Below are positions 1-7,401 of a stretch of 19,583 nucleotides of DNA, one piece after another. The notes under the pieces were generated by a model. It had not been told where the DNA came from. It ran no database searches and saw nothing but the letters and a program-made list of their open reading frames with translations. The stretch is from an uncultured Clostridia bacterium (lineage in GTDB: Bacteria > Bacillota > Clostridia > Christensenellales > UBA1242). Where the stretch lies: positions 1 through 19,583 of the forward strand of contig CAMUJQ010000013.1 in NCBI GenBank assembly GCA_947089305.1, in the 5' to 3' direction. Both the position numbers and the translations under genes were made by a program. Numbering within the stretch: the stretch's first letter is position 1; the number at the start of each line of letters is the position of its first letter.

Positions 1-659
1 TCTCTTGGTTGAATTGGTTTTGAATAATTATTTCTAATTCTGTTAAAGTTTCTATTATAACCATTCATATAACGACCATTATACATATCGTTTGTACCAT
101 TATTATAGTAATTATTATTATTGTTTAATGCGTTTCTTGAGGTTGGTTCATTTGTTGTAGTTCTTGGTGCTAAAGTTGTTCCATCTGCTAACTTAACTGT
201 ATAAGTTTGTTCTTTTGAATCTTCAGTCCAAGTAATTTTAATTGTTTCAATTCTTTTTGTTTCAGTAAATTTTGGGAAGCACCAAACATAGTTATCACCA
301 TCTAAAAAGCTACCGTTTTCATATGTGTTGTTACCCATTGTAATTTTAGCTTTAGAAAAATCTTTTACAGCTTCAGGTGCTGTGATTTGAATACCTACAC
401 GATTTCCTTCTTCTCTACCAAGAGCTGTATCTTCTAAATAATAAGCAACTTGTTGACCAGCGCCTCCAAAGGTTGCTGTATGTGTTTTTTCATCATAAAC
501 AAAACTTAATGTAGCGCCACCAACTTGACTTGGATCGCGTGTTACTGTTCCATAGGCTAAATCCATTTTATTATTACATGCACTAAGTAATAATGAACCA
601 CCAACAAATAAACACAATGCTAAACAAAAGCATGATGCAATTTTAAAAAATTTTTTCAT
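1..659 (-). CDS. Small lipoprotein with Asn/Tyr-rich tail, partial (runs off left edge)
   Basis: The frame opens at ATG 659 and stays open to base 1, giving 219 codons without a stop, so the C-terminus is missing. The start follows a GGAG Shine-Dalgarno site that overlaps the stop of the preceding gene, only 10 bases away. Residues 1-27 form a lipoprotein signal peptide (MKKFFK, hydrophobic core, lipobox LSAC) with the acylated Cys at 28, so the protein should be membrane-anchored outside the cell. Residues 29 to about 165 align by eye with the preceding lipoprotein: shared landmarks are a TRDPSQVGG-like segment, a GGAGQ-like turn, a GxxI-TAPE-like segment, ITWTEDSKEQTYTV and LADGTTL. From about residue 175 the sequence becomes Asn/Tyr-rich low complexity. 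I do not recognise a named family; substrate and function are unknown. Confidence 0.85.
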   Translation of the reverse strand, partial: MKKFFKIASCFCLALCLFVGGSLLLSACNNKMDLAYGTVTRDPSQVGGATLSFVYDEKTHTATFGGAGQQVAYYLEDTALGREEGNRVGIQITAPEAVKDFSKAKITMGNNTYENGSFLDGDNYVWCFPKFTETKRIETIKITWTEDSKEQTYTVKLADGTTLAPRTTTNEPTSRNALNNNNNYYNNGTNDMYNGRYMNGYNRNFNRIRNNYSKPIQPR

Positions 660-669
660 TTATTTCTCC

Positions 670-1179
670 TTATTTTTTATACTTTTCAAGTTCAGTTCCT
701 TCTGCAATATGAACTTTATATGTTTGTTTTTTAGCATCTTTTTTCCATTTGATTTTTATTTCAAAATCTCTTTCGCGCTCAGTAACTTTTAAGCGAAGAA
801 CTGTATAATTTTTTCCAACTAAAAATTCTCCATTTTTAGTTACAATACCATCATATTCAATTTCGCTTTCTTTAAAATTATCTACTCCTTCTGGAGCTTC
901 TATTTTAACACCAATATAGTTACCTGCCATTGTTCTACCAATAGCATCATTAACAGTATAAAAATCAATTTTTTCGCCTTGACCGCCAACTGTTAATATG
1001 CGCTCATGTGCATCATATTTATATGTTAAGTTTTCTCCACCAATACTTGCTGGATCACGTTCTAAAATTGAATATGGCAATTCAATTTTTTCCGTACATC
1101 CAACCATTGATAAAGAGAATCCCAACAACAAACATAAAGTTAATATTGTTACTGTAACTTTTTTTAAAACTTTTTGCAT
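670..1179 (-). CDS. Small lipoprotein, paralogue of the following gene
   Basis: This is a 169-residue protein when started at ATG 1179, which has an AGAGGAGG site 4 bases upstream. An in-frame ATG at 1227 would add 16 polar residues ahead of the signal peptide and has no comparable site, so I reject it. The signal peptide MQKVLKKVTVTILTLC... ends in the lipobox MVGC with the lipid-modified Cys at 28, exactly as in the downstream paralogue. The mature part of about 140 residues is rich in charged residues and predicted strand, with RDPASIGGENLTYKYD, a GGQGEKIDFY segment, KIEAPEGVDNF and IKIKWKKDAKKQTYKV-like stretches that match the downstream lipoprotein. It is probably co-transcribed with that gene. 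No family name is offered; a cell-surface beta-rich module is an inference. Confidence 0.85.
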   Translation of the reverse strand: MQKVLKKVTVTILTLCLLLGFSLSMVGCTEKIELPYSILERDPASIGGENLTYKYDAHERILTVGGQGEKIDFYTVNDAIGRTMAGNYIGVKIEAPEGVDNFKESEIEYDGIVTKNGEFLVGKNYTVLRLKVTERERDFEIKIKWKKDAKKQTYKVHIAEGTELEKYKK

Positions 1180-1242
1180 TGAACCTCCTCTAGGTGTAGT
1201 TTGTGTTGATTTATTGGATTTATTCAAAAAAGTTTGCTTAAT

Positions 1243-1266
1243 AAAAAAATCGATTTATTAAATCGA
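1243..1266 (-). terminator. Probable intrinsic terminator of the ywlE-rpiB transcript
   Basis: Read on the minus strand, a 7-bp perfect stem (TCGATTT, loop AAT, AAATCGA) is followed at once by seven T residues. The stem is AT-rich and therefore weak, but hairpin plus T tract is the classic layout. It lies about 115 bases past the rpiB stop and 64 bases before the first lipoprotein start. It could therefore end the rpiB message or, if the lipoprotein promoter lies upstream of it, attenuate the lipoprotein genes. Confidence 0.55.
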
Positions 1267-1291
1267 CTAAATATCATTTTTTTATTAATTA

Positions 1292-1310
1292 CACTGTAAA
1301 CTTTACTGTG
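1292..1310. promoter_or_regulatory. Imperfect 19-bp palindrome, operator-like
   Basis: CACTGTAAA and TTTACTGTG flank a single central C. Each arm of nine matches the reverse complement of the other except at one position. The one-base centre argues for a dimeric protein-binding site in DNA over an RNA hairpin. It sits in the 200-base gap upstream of the lipoprotein pair. On the minus strand the right half contains TTTACA, which could act as a -35 hexamer, but I found no convincing -10 partner. The role is unproven. Confidence 0.3.
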
Positions 1311-1353
1311 CCATTACTAAGTTTTTTACTCTCCAATAAGTTTGTTAAAGGAT

Positions 1354-1375
1354 AGGTGCGCTAAGATAGCGCCTT
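1354..1375. other. GC-rich stem-loop just after rpiB
   Basis: GCGCTA (1358-1363) and TAGCGC (1367-1372) form a perfect 6-bp stem around the triloop AGA. It can be extended by 2-3 pairs across a one-base bulge at 1357. It begins 6 bases after the rpiB stop codon. It stands out as one of the most GC-rich spots of the left third. Neither strand has a T tract behind it, so it is not a normal intrinsic terminator; a 3'-end stabilising or processing hairpin is possible. Confidence 0.4.
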
Positions 1376-1380
1376 ACATA

Positions 1381-1809
1381 TTAATCTTCATCTAACATGT
1401 TTTTTCTTAATAAATATCTACCATTTAAGGGTTTTGTATTTATAAACTTATTAATCATTTTTTTAACTTCAAACATATTTACATATTCGCTTCCAATGCA
1501 CATAATGTTCATGTGATTATGCTCAACGGCTCTTTGTGCCATAGTTTCACTGTAACACGCAACAGCTCTAATGCCTTTAAATCTATTTGCTTGTAACGTC
1601 ATTCCCATTCCACTTCCACAAATTGCAATTGCTTTAGCTTTTTTATGTTTTAAAATATAATCCACTGCTTTTCGTGCATATATATTTGTATGAGTTATTT
1701 CTTCGTTATCTGTCCCCCCATCAACAAAAGCTATATCTTGTGATTTTAAGTATTCTTTAACTTCTTCTTTTAATTTAAACCCTCTATGGTCAGAAACTAA
1801 ATATATCAT
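1381..1809 (-). CDS. rpiB: Ribose-5-phosphate isomerase B / LacA-LacB family sugar-phosphate isomerase
   Basis: The product is 142 residues, close to the usual 140-150 of the family, a cytoplasmic enzyme that interconverts ribose 5-phosphate and ribulose 5-phosphate in the pentose phosphate pathway. Visible landmarks are SDHRG (D7, H8), the active-site loop CGSGMGM with Cys64 in the place of the catalytic Cys of E. coli RpiB, EHN with His97, and R131/R135 near the C-terminus for phosphate binding. Two usual motifs differ: the DYPD segment reads THTN (39-42), and GRH near the end reads GRY. These changes leave room for a different sugar phosphate. The start overlaps the stop of the upstream phosphatase gene as ATGA, which implies translational coupling. 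A ywlE-rpiB neighbourhood is also known from Bacillus subtilis (ywlE-ywlF). Confidence 0.88.
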   Translation of the reverse strand: MIYLVSDHRGFKLKEEVKEYLKSQDIAFVDGGTDNEEITHTNIYARKAVDYILKHKKAKAIAICGSGMGMTLQANRFKGIRAVACYSETMAQRAVEHNHMNIMCIGSEYVNMFEVKKMINKFINTKPLNGRYLLRKNMLDED

Positions 1810-2249
1810 TTTTTCTCCTTTTTAATTCTTTCATATAAAATGTCAATTAACTTATTAATTCCCATTTGAATTTGCTCTGCACAATTAATATAAGTTTTTT
1901 CACTTTGCATATATGGGTCAATAATATCATAACCAATAAGTTCCTTAAAACTTATAACATTATTTAAAGAACTCAAATAAGCTTTATGATTATCTGACAT
2001 TGTAACAATAAGTTCAATCTCATTTAAGTTAAAGTCATTGATGCTGTTACTTTTATGTCGTGTTCCCTTAAAACCAAGCTTTCGTAATGCTAAGTTGGAA
2101 TTTTTACTAATTGGAGTTCCTTTATCAGCAAAAAGTCCGCAAGATGCAACATCCACTTTTAATTTTTTCAACTTTGACATTTGTTTAAACATTGCTTCTG
2201 CCATAGGACTTCTGCAAGTGTTTCCCGTACAAACAAATAAAACTTTCAC
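1806..2249 (-). CDS. ywlE: Low-molecular-weight phosphatase, probable protein-arginine phosphatase (YwlE type)
   Basis: A 147-residue member of the low-molecular-weight tyrosine-phosphatase fold. The P-loop CTGNTCRS occupies residues 7-14, with nucleophile Cys7 and phosphate-binding Arg13. The general acid is Asp111 in DIIDPY. Residue 11 is Thr; in B. subtilis YwlE the equivalent Thr is the residue reported to favour phosphoarginine over phosphotyrosine, where tyrosine phosphatases carry a bulkier residue. The CTGNTCRSPMAEA stretch matches what I recall of YwlE. YwlE removes arginine phosphates placed by the McsB kinase on proteins destined for ClpCP. Translation starts at a GTG (2249), 9 bases after an AGAGG site that overlaps the previous stop. 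A capsule-type tyrosine phosphatase is the alternative, but no capsule genes or kinase are nearby. Confidence 0.85.
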   Translation of the reverse strand: MKVLFVCTGNTCRSPMAEAMFKQMSKLKKLKVDVASCGLFADKGTPISKNSNLALRKLGFKGTRHKSNSINDFNLNEIELIVTMSDNHKAYLSSLNNVISFKELIGYDIIDPYMQSEKTYINCAEQIQMGINKLIDILYERIKKEKK

Positions 2250-2262
2250 TTTCGCTAACCTC

Positions 2263-2946
2263 TTACCAATTAAAATCTTTTTTTAATCCTTTAATTATCT
2301 TTTTTCGCTTAAATACAAATAAAGTTATAAATAAAACAACGGACACAACAAAAGAAACAAGAGTTGGCCAAATTCTAACCACTCCTTTAAAAATAGTTAA
2401 ACTTAGCGCAAATAAAACACTACTTATTATAACGCAACATAAACTTGAATAAAAATTGCTGCGAGCATAATAGCCTCTAGATAAATTAACTATATAAATA
2501 GCAATACTTGAAGCCAAAATAAACGATGGAATAACAAAATTAATAGCCCATCCAAATGTATTAGAATAAAATTCAATAAACACAAATAATAAAGTGGTTA
2601 AAACTACTTGTGAAAACGATATTGCACTAAAGCTCCACATTTGTAAAGATGGTAATATACATGCAACATATATATAGGCAGTTCCCACCAGCACATATGG
2701 TCCAATATTAAATTGATTGAAAAATAAAAATTCACCTAAGCAAAAAATTAAATCAAATAAAACTAAACTAACAAGAACAATTAATGTTGCCACATTTTTT
2801 CTTTTTTTATGCCACTTATAATCTGGAAAATAATTAAACTTTCTTGCTTTGTTTAAATTATCTTCATTAACACATTTTCCACATAAAGGACAATGACTTC
2901 TATCACTTTCAACATATAAATTACAACTATTGCAAAAATTTTCCAT
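2263..2946 (-). CDS. Zinc-ribbon multi-pass membrane protein, DUF6320-like
   Basis: A 227-residue protein. The N-terminus carries a zinc ribbon with two CxxC pairs (C5/C8 and C19/C22, the second reading CPLCGKC). A short linker with a FNYFPDY segment follows, then about six hydrophobic segments from residue 52 to about 212, ending in a basic KRKKIIKGLKK tail. The layout (short zinc ribbon, then membrane helices) and the position directly after a condensation-domain acyltransferase gene fit the DUF6320 proteins of Clostridia, which I recall as frequent partners of such genes; the family name is from memory. The start is 3 bases after the previous stop with only a weak AAAGAG site, so translation probably depends on coupling. 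Function is not known; a membrane partner or regulator of the acyltransferase is an inference. Confidence 0.75.
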   Translation of the reverse strand: MENFCNSCNLYVESDRSHCPLCGKCVNEDNLNKARKFNYFPDYKWHKKRKNVATLIVLVSLVLFDLIFCLGEFLFFNQFNIGPYVLVGTAYIYVACILPSLQMWSFSAISFSQVVLTTLLFVFIEFYSNTFGWAINFVIPSFILASSIAIYIVNLSRGYYARSNFYSSLCCVIISSVLFALSLTIFKGVVRIWPTLVSFVVSVVLFITLFVFKRKKIIKGLKKDFNW

Positions 2947-2949
2947 ACA

Positions 2950-4317
2950 TTACACTCTTTTATTTGTACTAAGTTCTATTTTAATTCCAAAACTAGTTAA
3001 TCTTTTAAGAAAATTAGTAATTATACTTTGTTCTTTAATTTTACTTGAAATGCCAATTGTTAGCGTATCATTACAGCCAATACAACCTACAGAAATTGCA
3101 TTTGTTTTATTTCTTCCGTTAGTAAACTCTAAGCTCTTTACTTTATCTTTAATCTCAACTGGCAAATTGATGTAACCTATATTAGAAAATGGGCATGAAA
3201 AAGAATTTTCTGCAAACCAAGAATAACTTAATCTCATTAATATGTTTTTAATTACTAACGGTACTATTTTTACGTAAAACACTTTTTGTATTTTAACATT
3301 AGTATTAATCGATTTTAAACAACTTTCTGTTGAAATTTCAGCTATTTGCTTTTTTAAATCAATCAAAAGTTCTTCAAAATCAATTGCATTCATTTTCAAA
3401 TATTTTATTGATACAAAATTTCTTAAAGTTTGACTTTCAAATCTTCTTCTTAAGTCAATAGGTAAATTAATTTTAACTGGCTTTTTATCGCCATAAACTT
3501 GTTTTTCAGAATATATAGCAAGCATTAAATTTGCAATTAAAAATTCAGTCATGCCTGCATTATATTTTTTTGCCACTTCTTTAATTTGACTAATACTAGT
3601 AAAAGCAAGATATTCATAAAGTTTATCATAAGGCAAAGGACTTCCTTTAATTTGATAAGCTTTTTCACTATCACGCTTTTCAAAAGTTTTTAAATCTGCA
3701 TATTTGCTAAAGGAATCTTCAATTTCTTCTTCCTTTTGAAAATCATTTAAGTCAAAGTCCGTTGAAATTGGTTTAATTCCAAGTTCCATAAAATAAGCAA
3801 TTAATAAATAAGTTAAAATTTTTGAAGCACCTACCCCATCTGCAATAGAATGAAAAATTTCTAAAATAATTTTATTTTTATAATACATAATTCTTAGCAA
3901 ATGTTTTTTTCTATTTTTTTTAAATTGTTGCATTGGATAACTGCGTTCTTCTTTAACCTGAGGCATATAAGGAAGTTCTTCAAAGTATGACCAAAACAAG
4001 CCATTTCTTAAACCAACATTTAAAGCTGGTAAGCGTTCAAAAAGTTTATCACTAGCACGCTGAAGAGCATCTTTATCTACAGGTTCTTTAAGATTAGCAG
4101 CAAGTCTAAATACATTAGTTACTTTTTTACTTGTAACAGCAGGAAAAAGGAGCGCTGCGTTATCAAGTCTCCACCACTTTGCATCATTATCATTGTCAGA
4201 ATAGTTTTGTTGTATTGCTCTAACTTGATTCTTTTTTCTAGTGGAACTTGCTAAATGCTCGCTCTTAACTTTTTCTTTGTGTATTTTCTCCTCAATCTTT
4301 ACTATATTTCCCTTCAT
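2950..4317 (-). CDS. Condensation-domain acyltransferase, alcohol-acetyltransferase-like (COG4908 type)
   Basis: The product is 455 residues. After a polar N-terminal stretch of about 45 residues comes WWRLDNAALLFPAV, a typical opening of the alcohol acetyltransferase/COG4908 group. The catalytic motif of condensation-type acyltransferases (HHxxxDG) appears as FHSIADG at 155-161: the second, catalytic His (156) and the Asp-Gly (160-161) are kept, while the first His is Phe. A CPFSNIGYINLP segment near residue 380 matches the SNxG motif of the C-terminal lobe. Such enzymes transfer an acyl group from a CoA or carrier to an alcohol or amine; the substrate cannot be read here. There is no carrier or adenylation domain, so it is not a peptide synthetase module. 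The start has an AAAGGA site; the gene lies 14 bases after the Ig-like membrane protein and 3 bases before the zinc-ribbon membrane protein. Confidence 0.8.
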   Translation of the reverse strand: MKGNIVKIEEKIHKEKVKSEHLASSTRKKNQVRAIQQNYSDNDNDAKWWRLDNAALLFPAVTSKKVTNVFRLAANLKEPVDKDALQRASDKLFERLPALNVGLRNGLFWSYFEELPYMPQVKEERSYPMQQFKKNRKKHLLRIMYYKNKIILEIFHSIADGVGASKILTYLLIAYFMELGIKPISTDFDLNDFQKEEEIEDSFSKYADLKTFEKRDSEKAYQIKGSPLPYDKLYEYLAFTSISQIKEVAKKYNAGMTEFLIANLMLAIYSEKQVYGDKKPVKINLPIDLRRRFESQTLRNFVSIKYLKMNAIDFEELLIDLKKQIAEISTESCLKSINTNVKIQKVFYVKIVPLVIKNILMRLSYSWFAENSFSCPFSNIGYINLPVEIKDKVKSLEFTNGRNKTNAISVGCIGCNDTLTIGISSKIKEQSIITNFLKRLTSFGIKIELSTNKRV

Positions 4318-4331
4318 GAAATCCTTTTTAA

Positions 4332-7175
4332 CTAATTATTAGTTACATTAATAGTTAAATTTCTTTCAAATATTTCAACTCTATTTCTTGGTGTAACTGA
4401 AGAAGCTTCTACATTATAAGTATAATATATTGTTAATCTAAATTGATAATAGCCCGGATTAGCATCTTGATTTAATGAAATTTTTGTTTTATCACTTACA
4501 GTTACTGGCATATCTGCAAGAGGCTCTAAAACAAAATCAAATTTTCTAGGTGCAGGTTCATTAGTGAATCTATTATCATTATCCATTGAAAATAAATCGC
4601 TCATTACTGTTATTCTAGTTGAATTACCTTCAATATTAATTAACACATTTGATATTGTTTGATAAATTTGATTAGCAACATCTTCTCCGCTTTTAACACT
4701 TAATGGAGTATTAGTAAATTCAAAATTTATACTATTTTTTTCTGCACTAGGTTTTACGACTTTAACTGTTAAGACTTTTGTATTATTTACACCTATTGCA
4801 CTGTTTGGAATTTCTGCATACTTATTATTGCCGTTTTCGTCTTGTTCAATTTTATTAATATCCTTTAAGTAAGCTTTAATTTGAAAACCGCTACTATTTA
4901 GAGCATCAGATAAAGTATCCACCCCTGGCACAAAATAATATTTGCCATTAATAGTTTCAATTTTAAAATAATCTTTTGTATCACCAACTGGTTCAAAAAC
5001 AACATCTCTATAAATATCAAAGTTGTTACCATTTCCAACTTCTGTTATATCTGTTTCACGTGGAAGAATTTGAAGTGGAAATAATGTTAATAAATCATAA
5101 TAGTTACCTGAAGAATAATATTGACTAGTTGTAATACCTCCACTTGGATTTCTTACATCAAAAGCAATATTTTCAACTTCAACTTGACTAGATAGTTCGC
5201 TATCTAAATGCAATAGATAGTTCTTATTTCTTTTAATTGATAAATTAAAAAGCTTACCACCATATCTTCTTAAATGATAAAGTTCTCCATTCTCATCCAT
5301 ACCAAAGCTAAAGTCAAAATCAATTCCATTAACCCCATCTCTAGTTTCATGCGCATAATTGTAATCATATAATTCAAAAATTCCATTGCCTTTATTAACT
5401 ACGTTAACGGCAGACACATTTTCACCATTATAACCTTCAATCTTGTTAACTAAAACGGCATTATTATTTTCACTACGATTTATAAATTCAGCATTTCTAA
5501 ACATATAATTAGCTTTAAAATCATTAGGAACTTTACTACCATCCACAGCAATTGAAATAATATCTGCCAAATTAATTTCCAAAACTTCTTGTTCATTAGC
5601 ATTTGAAAGCCAAAGTGTTTGACTTGCATCTTTAGAAATATTTTCAATTCTTATTCCATTAACAGGAATATCTCTAAATTCAATTTCAATATTAGCTGTT
5701 CTATTAAAAGCTGCTGGGCCTGGGTTTTTAGTATAATTTTCTTGAGTTGAAACTGAAAAAGTTGCTACACCTGCTTTATAACTTGTTATTTTACCCGTGT
5801 TTTCATCTATTGTTGCAATATCTTGATTTCTACTTGTCCATCTAAGAATTCGACCAAAATCATCATTTTCAAAGTTAGTATTTGTATGACCAAAGGCTCC
5901 TTTTGCAGATAATTTTACATCTCTATCAACATAATACCATTTTAAATTATTATTTTTATCATACATTGAATCTAACTGTGCTTTCAATTGTTGATTTACA
6001 GAAAATGCTTCCTTATCTTTTTGCGTGATATCAGCAGTTACTGAAATTGACGTTAAACGCTTATCAATTAAAATTGATAAATTTGAAATAACAGATTGAT
6101 ATCTAGCCGTTAAAGTTACTGTTCCACCAATAAGTTCTCTACTATTTTCATAAAACTGCGGAGTAATTCTTACAATTCCACCGCTTTGCACAACGTCTGT
6201 TGACAAACTTGCAATTTGAGTGTTTGATATTGATAGTTTTATGCTTCCGCTAAATTTTTGTCTAAAACTAACTTTAACATCAATTGAATCAGAAACATCT
6301 GCATAAAAAACCAGTAAATCATCTTTTTCGGTATATACTCCATTGCTTTCTCTTGTTTCAAACATAAAACCTTGAGTTGGCAACTTTGGTGAAGCATTTT
6401 TTACACTTGAATAAATAATAAATCCTAAAGCTATTAAAAATCCAACCAAAATAACTATTACTACCCAAAATTTAAAAGTTTGATAAAAAGGTGGTTTATA
6501 TTCTTTATTTGAATCAGTTTTTTTAGTCTTTCCAAAGCCAAATAATGCTTTTTTATTTTTAGGTTCTTGCGCTTCTTGTTTAATTGCTTTATTATTATCT
6601 AAGTCAGTTTTTTCTTCTTCATTTTCTTTATTCAAGTCTTCTTCATTATTTTCTTTTTTCTTATTTAAACCAAACCAACCTAATATTTTTTGAAAAAATG
6701 ATTGTTTTGTATTTTCATCTTCATTTTCTTCTTCATTATCTGTAGTTTCACTATCATTAACAGCAGTTTCTTCACTAGCCTCAACACTTTCTTGAACATT
6801 CTCTTCTACAGCATTATCACTACTATATTCACTAACTAAATCTTCACTTTCAACTTGTTCTTCTGTTTCAGGCTTTTCTTCTAATTCTTCAGCAACAATA
6901 CTTTGTGAAGCCATATCATTTTTAGGCTCCTCAACTTTTGCAATTTCATCATTTACAACAGGTTGAACTTTTTTCTTTCTTTTATTGGCGATATGTTCAT
7001 TCAACACTTTCAACACTTCAATGCTTTTATCCAAAGTGTCTTTATTGATTTCATCTAGTTCTTCCTCAGAAATTGTGGATTGTTTATTAGAGGCAAATTT
7101 TGCACCACGTTGATTATTTAAAACATTATCTTTATTATTTGTTTGATTCAGTTTTTCTTCATCAATATTAGCCAT
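4332..7175 (-). CDS. Large single-pass membrane protein with acidic cytoplasmic region and Ig-like (Big2-type) extracellular domains
   Basis: A 947-residue protein starting 6 bases after a strong AAAGGAGG site. Residues 1-230 are polar, highly charged and Glu-rich (about 95-195), presumably disordered, with a short amphipathic FFQKILGWFGL at 160-170 and a basic LFGFGKTKKT near 211. One transmembrane helix spans about 236-256. Because no cleavable signal is present, this suggests an N-in, C-out anchor. Outside, residues 285-372 look like a beta-sandwich. Residues 375-505 carry a Big2-type signature: WTSRNQDIATIDENTGKITS, then KAGVATFSV. The remainder to 947 is strand-rich with Asp/Asn-rich loops and has no motif I recognise. 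No LPXTG or S-layer motif ends the chain. It heads the five-gene unit and has its own promoter. A surface, adhesion or envelope-scaffold role is inferred only. Confidence 0.8.
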   Translation of the reverse strand: MANIDEEKLNQTNNKDNVLNNQRGAKFASNKQSTISEEELDEINKDTLDKSIEVLKVLNEHIANKRKKKVQPVVNDEIAKVEEPKNDMASQSIVAEELEEKPETEEQVESEDLVSEYSSDNAVEENVQESVEASEETAVNDSETTDNEEENEDENTKQSFFQKILGWFGLNKKKENNEEDLNKENEEEKTDLDNNKAIKQEAQEPKNKKALFGFGKTKKTDSNKEYKPPFYQTFKFWVVIVILVGFLIALGFIIYSSVKNASPKLPTQGFMFETRESNGVYTEKDDLLVFYADVSDSIDVKVSFRQKFSGSIKLSISNTQIASLSTDVVQSGGIVRITPQFYENSRELIGGTVTLTARYQSVISNLSILIDKRLTSISVTADITQKDKEAFSVNQQLKAQLDSMYDKNNNLKWYYVDRDVKLSAKGAFGHTNTNFENDDFGRILRWTSRNQDIATIDENTGKITSYKAGVATFSVSTQENYTKNPGPAAFNRTANIEIEFRDIPVNGIRIENISKDASQTLWLSNANEQEVLEINLADIISIAVDGSKVPNDFKANYMFRNAEFINRSENNNAVLVNKIEGYNGENVSAVNVVNKGNGIFELYDYNYAHETRDGVNGIDFDFSFGMDENGELYHLRRYGGKLFNLSIKRNKNYLLHLDSELSSQVEVENIAFDVRNPSGGITTSQYYSSGNYYDLLTLFPLQILPRETDITEVGNGNNFDIYRDVVFEPVGDTKDYFKIETINGKYYFVPGVDTLSDALNSSGFQIKAYLKDINKIEQDENGNNKYAEIPNSAIGVNNTKVLTVKVVKPSAEKNSINFEFTNTPLSVKSGEDVANQIYQTISNVLINIEGNSTRITVMSDLFSMDNDNRFTNEPAPRKFDFVLEPLADMPVTVSDKTKISLNQDANPGYYQFRLTIYYTYNVEASSVTPRNRVEIFERNLTINVTNN

Positions 7176-7214
7176 AAAATGCCTCCTTTAGTTAGATTTT
7201 GTTTATATAGTTTA

Positions 7215-7243
7215 ATTATACTAAATTTAGGCAATATTAGCAA
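7215..7243 (-). promoter_or_regulatory. Sigma-A-type promoter of the Ig-like membrane protein operon
   Basis: On the minus strand a perfect -10 TATAAT (7215-7220) lies 17 bases after a -35 TTGCTA (7238-7243; four of six match TTGACA). A start point near 7208 would give a leader of about 30 bases ending in the AAAGGAGG ribosome site of the 947-residue gene. It lies just downstream of the terminator of the ribosomal operon, so this transcript appears independent of ribosomal-protein transcription. Confidence 0.8.
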
Positions 7244-7330
7244 ATGAATTAACACAACGCAAGTAAAATTATATTTATTAATTACTTAAGTTTTTAATAA
7301 CATATAAATATTTTCACATATGTACATATA

Positions 7331-7369
7331 AAAAAACTTTGTATATAAACCAAGTTATACAAAGTTTTT
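7331..7369 (-). terminator. Intrinsic terminator after rplQ
   Basis: AAAAACTTTGTATA (7332-7345) and TATACAAAGTTTTT (7356-7369) form a perfect 14-bp stem with a 10-base loop. On the minus strand the stem runs straight into a T tract, as expected for an intrinsic terminator 33 bases after the rplQ stop. The A/T tracts at both ends would let it act in both directions, although there is no plus-strand gene nearby. Confidence 0.85.
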
Positions 7370-7401
7370 ATTACCATACAAACACATGTTCATATTTAAT
7401 A

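Noticed and set aside
1..130. AT-rich Asn/Tyr codon run considered as a tandem repeat or CRISPR remnant
   Set aside because: No regular period or spacers; it is read in frame as the low-complexity tail of the lipoprotein.
1180..1227. Upstream start that would lengthen the first lipoprotein by 16 residues
   Set aside because: It would put a polar segment before the signal peptide and lacks a Shine-Dalgarno site, whereas ATG 1179 has a strong one.
998..1261. Plus-strand open frame opposite the first lipoprotein
   Set aside because: It has no ribosome site, lies mostly antisense to a well-supported lipoprotein gene and crosses the terminator-like hairpin; it encodes no recognisable protein.
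7318..7329. 12-bp palindrome ATATGTACATAT beside the rplQ terminator
   Set aside because: Short pure A/T-type palindromes are frequent in such spacers, and it is not placed relative to a promoter in a meaningful way.
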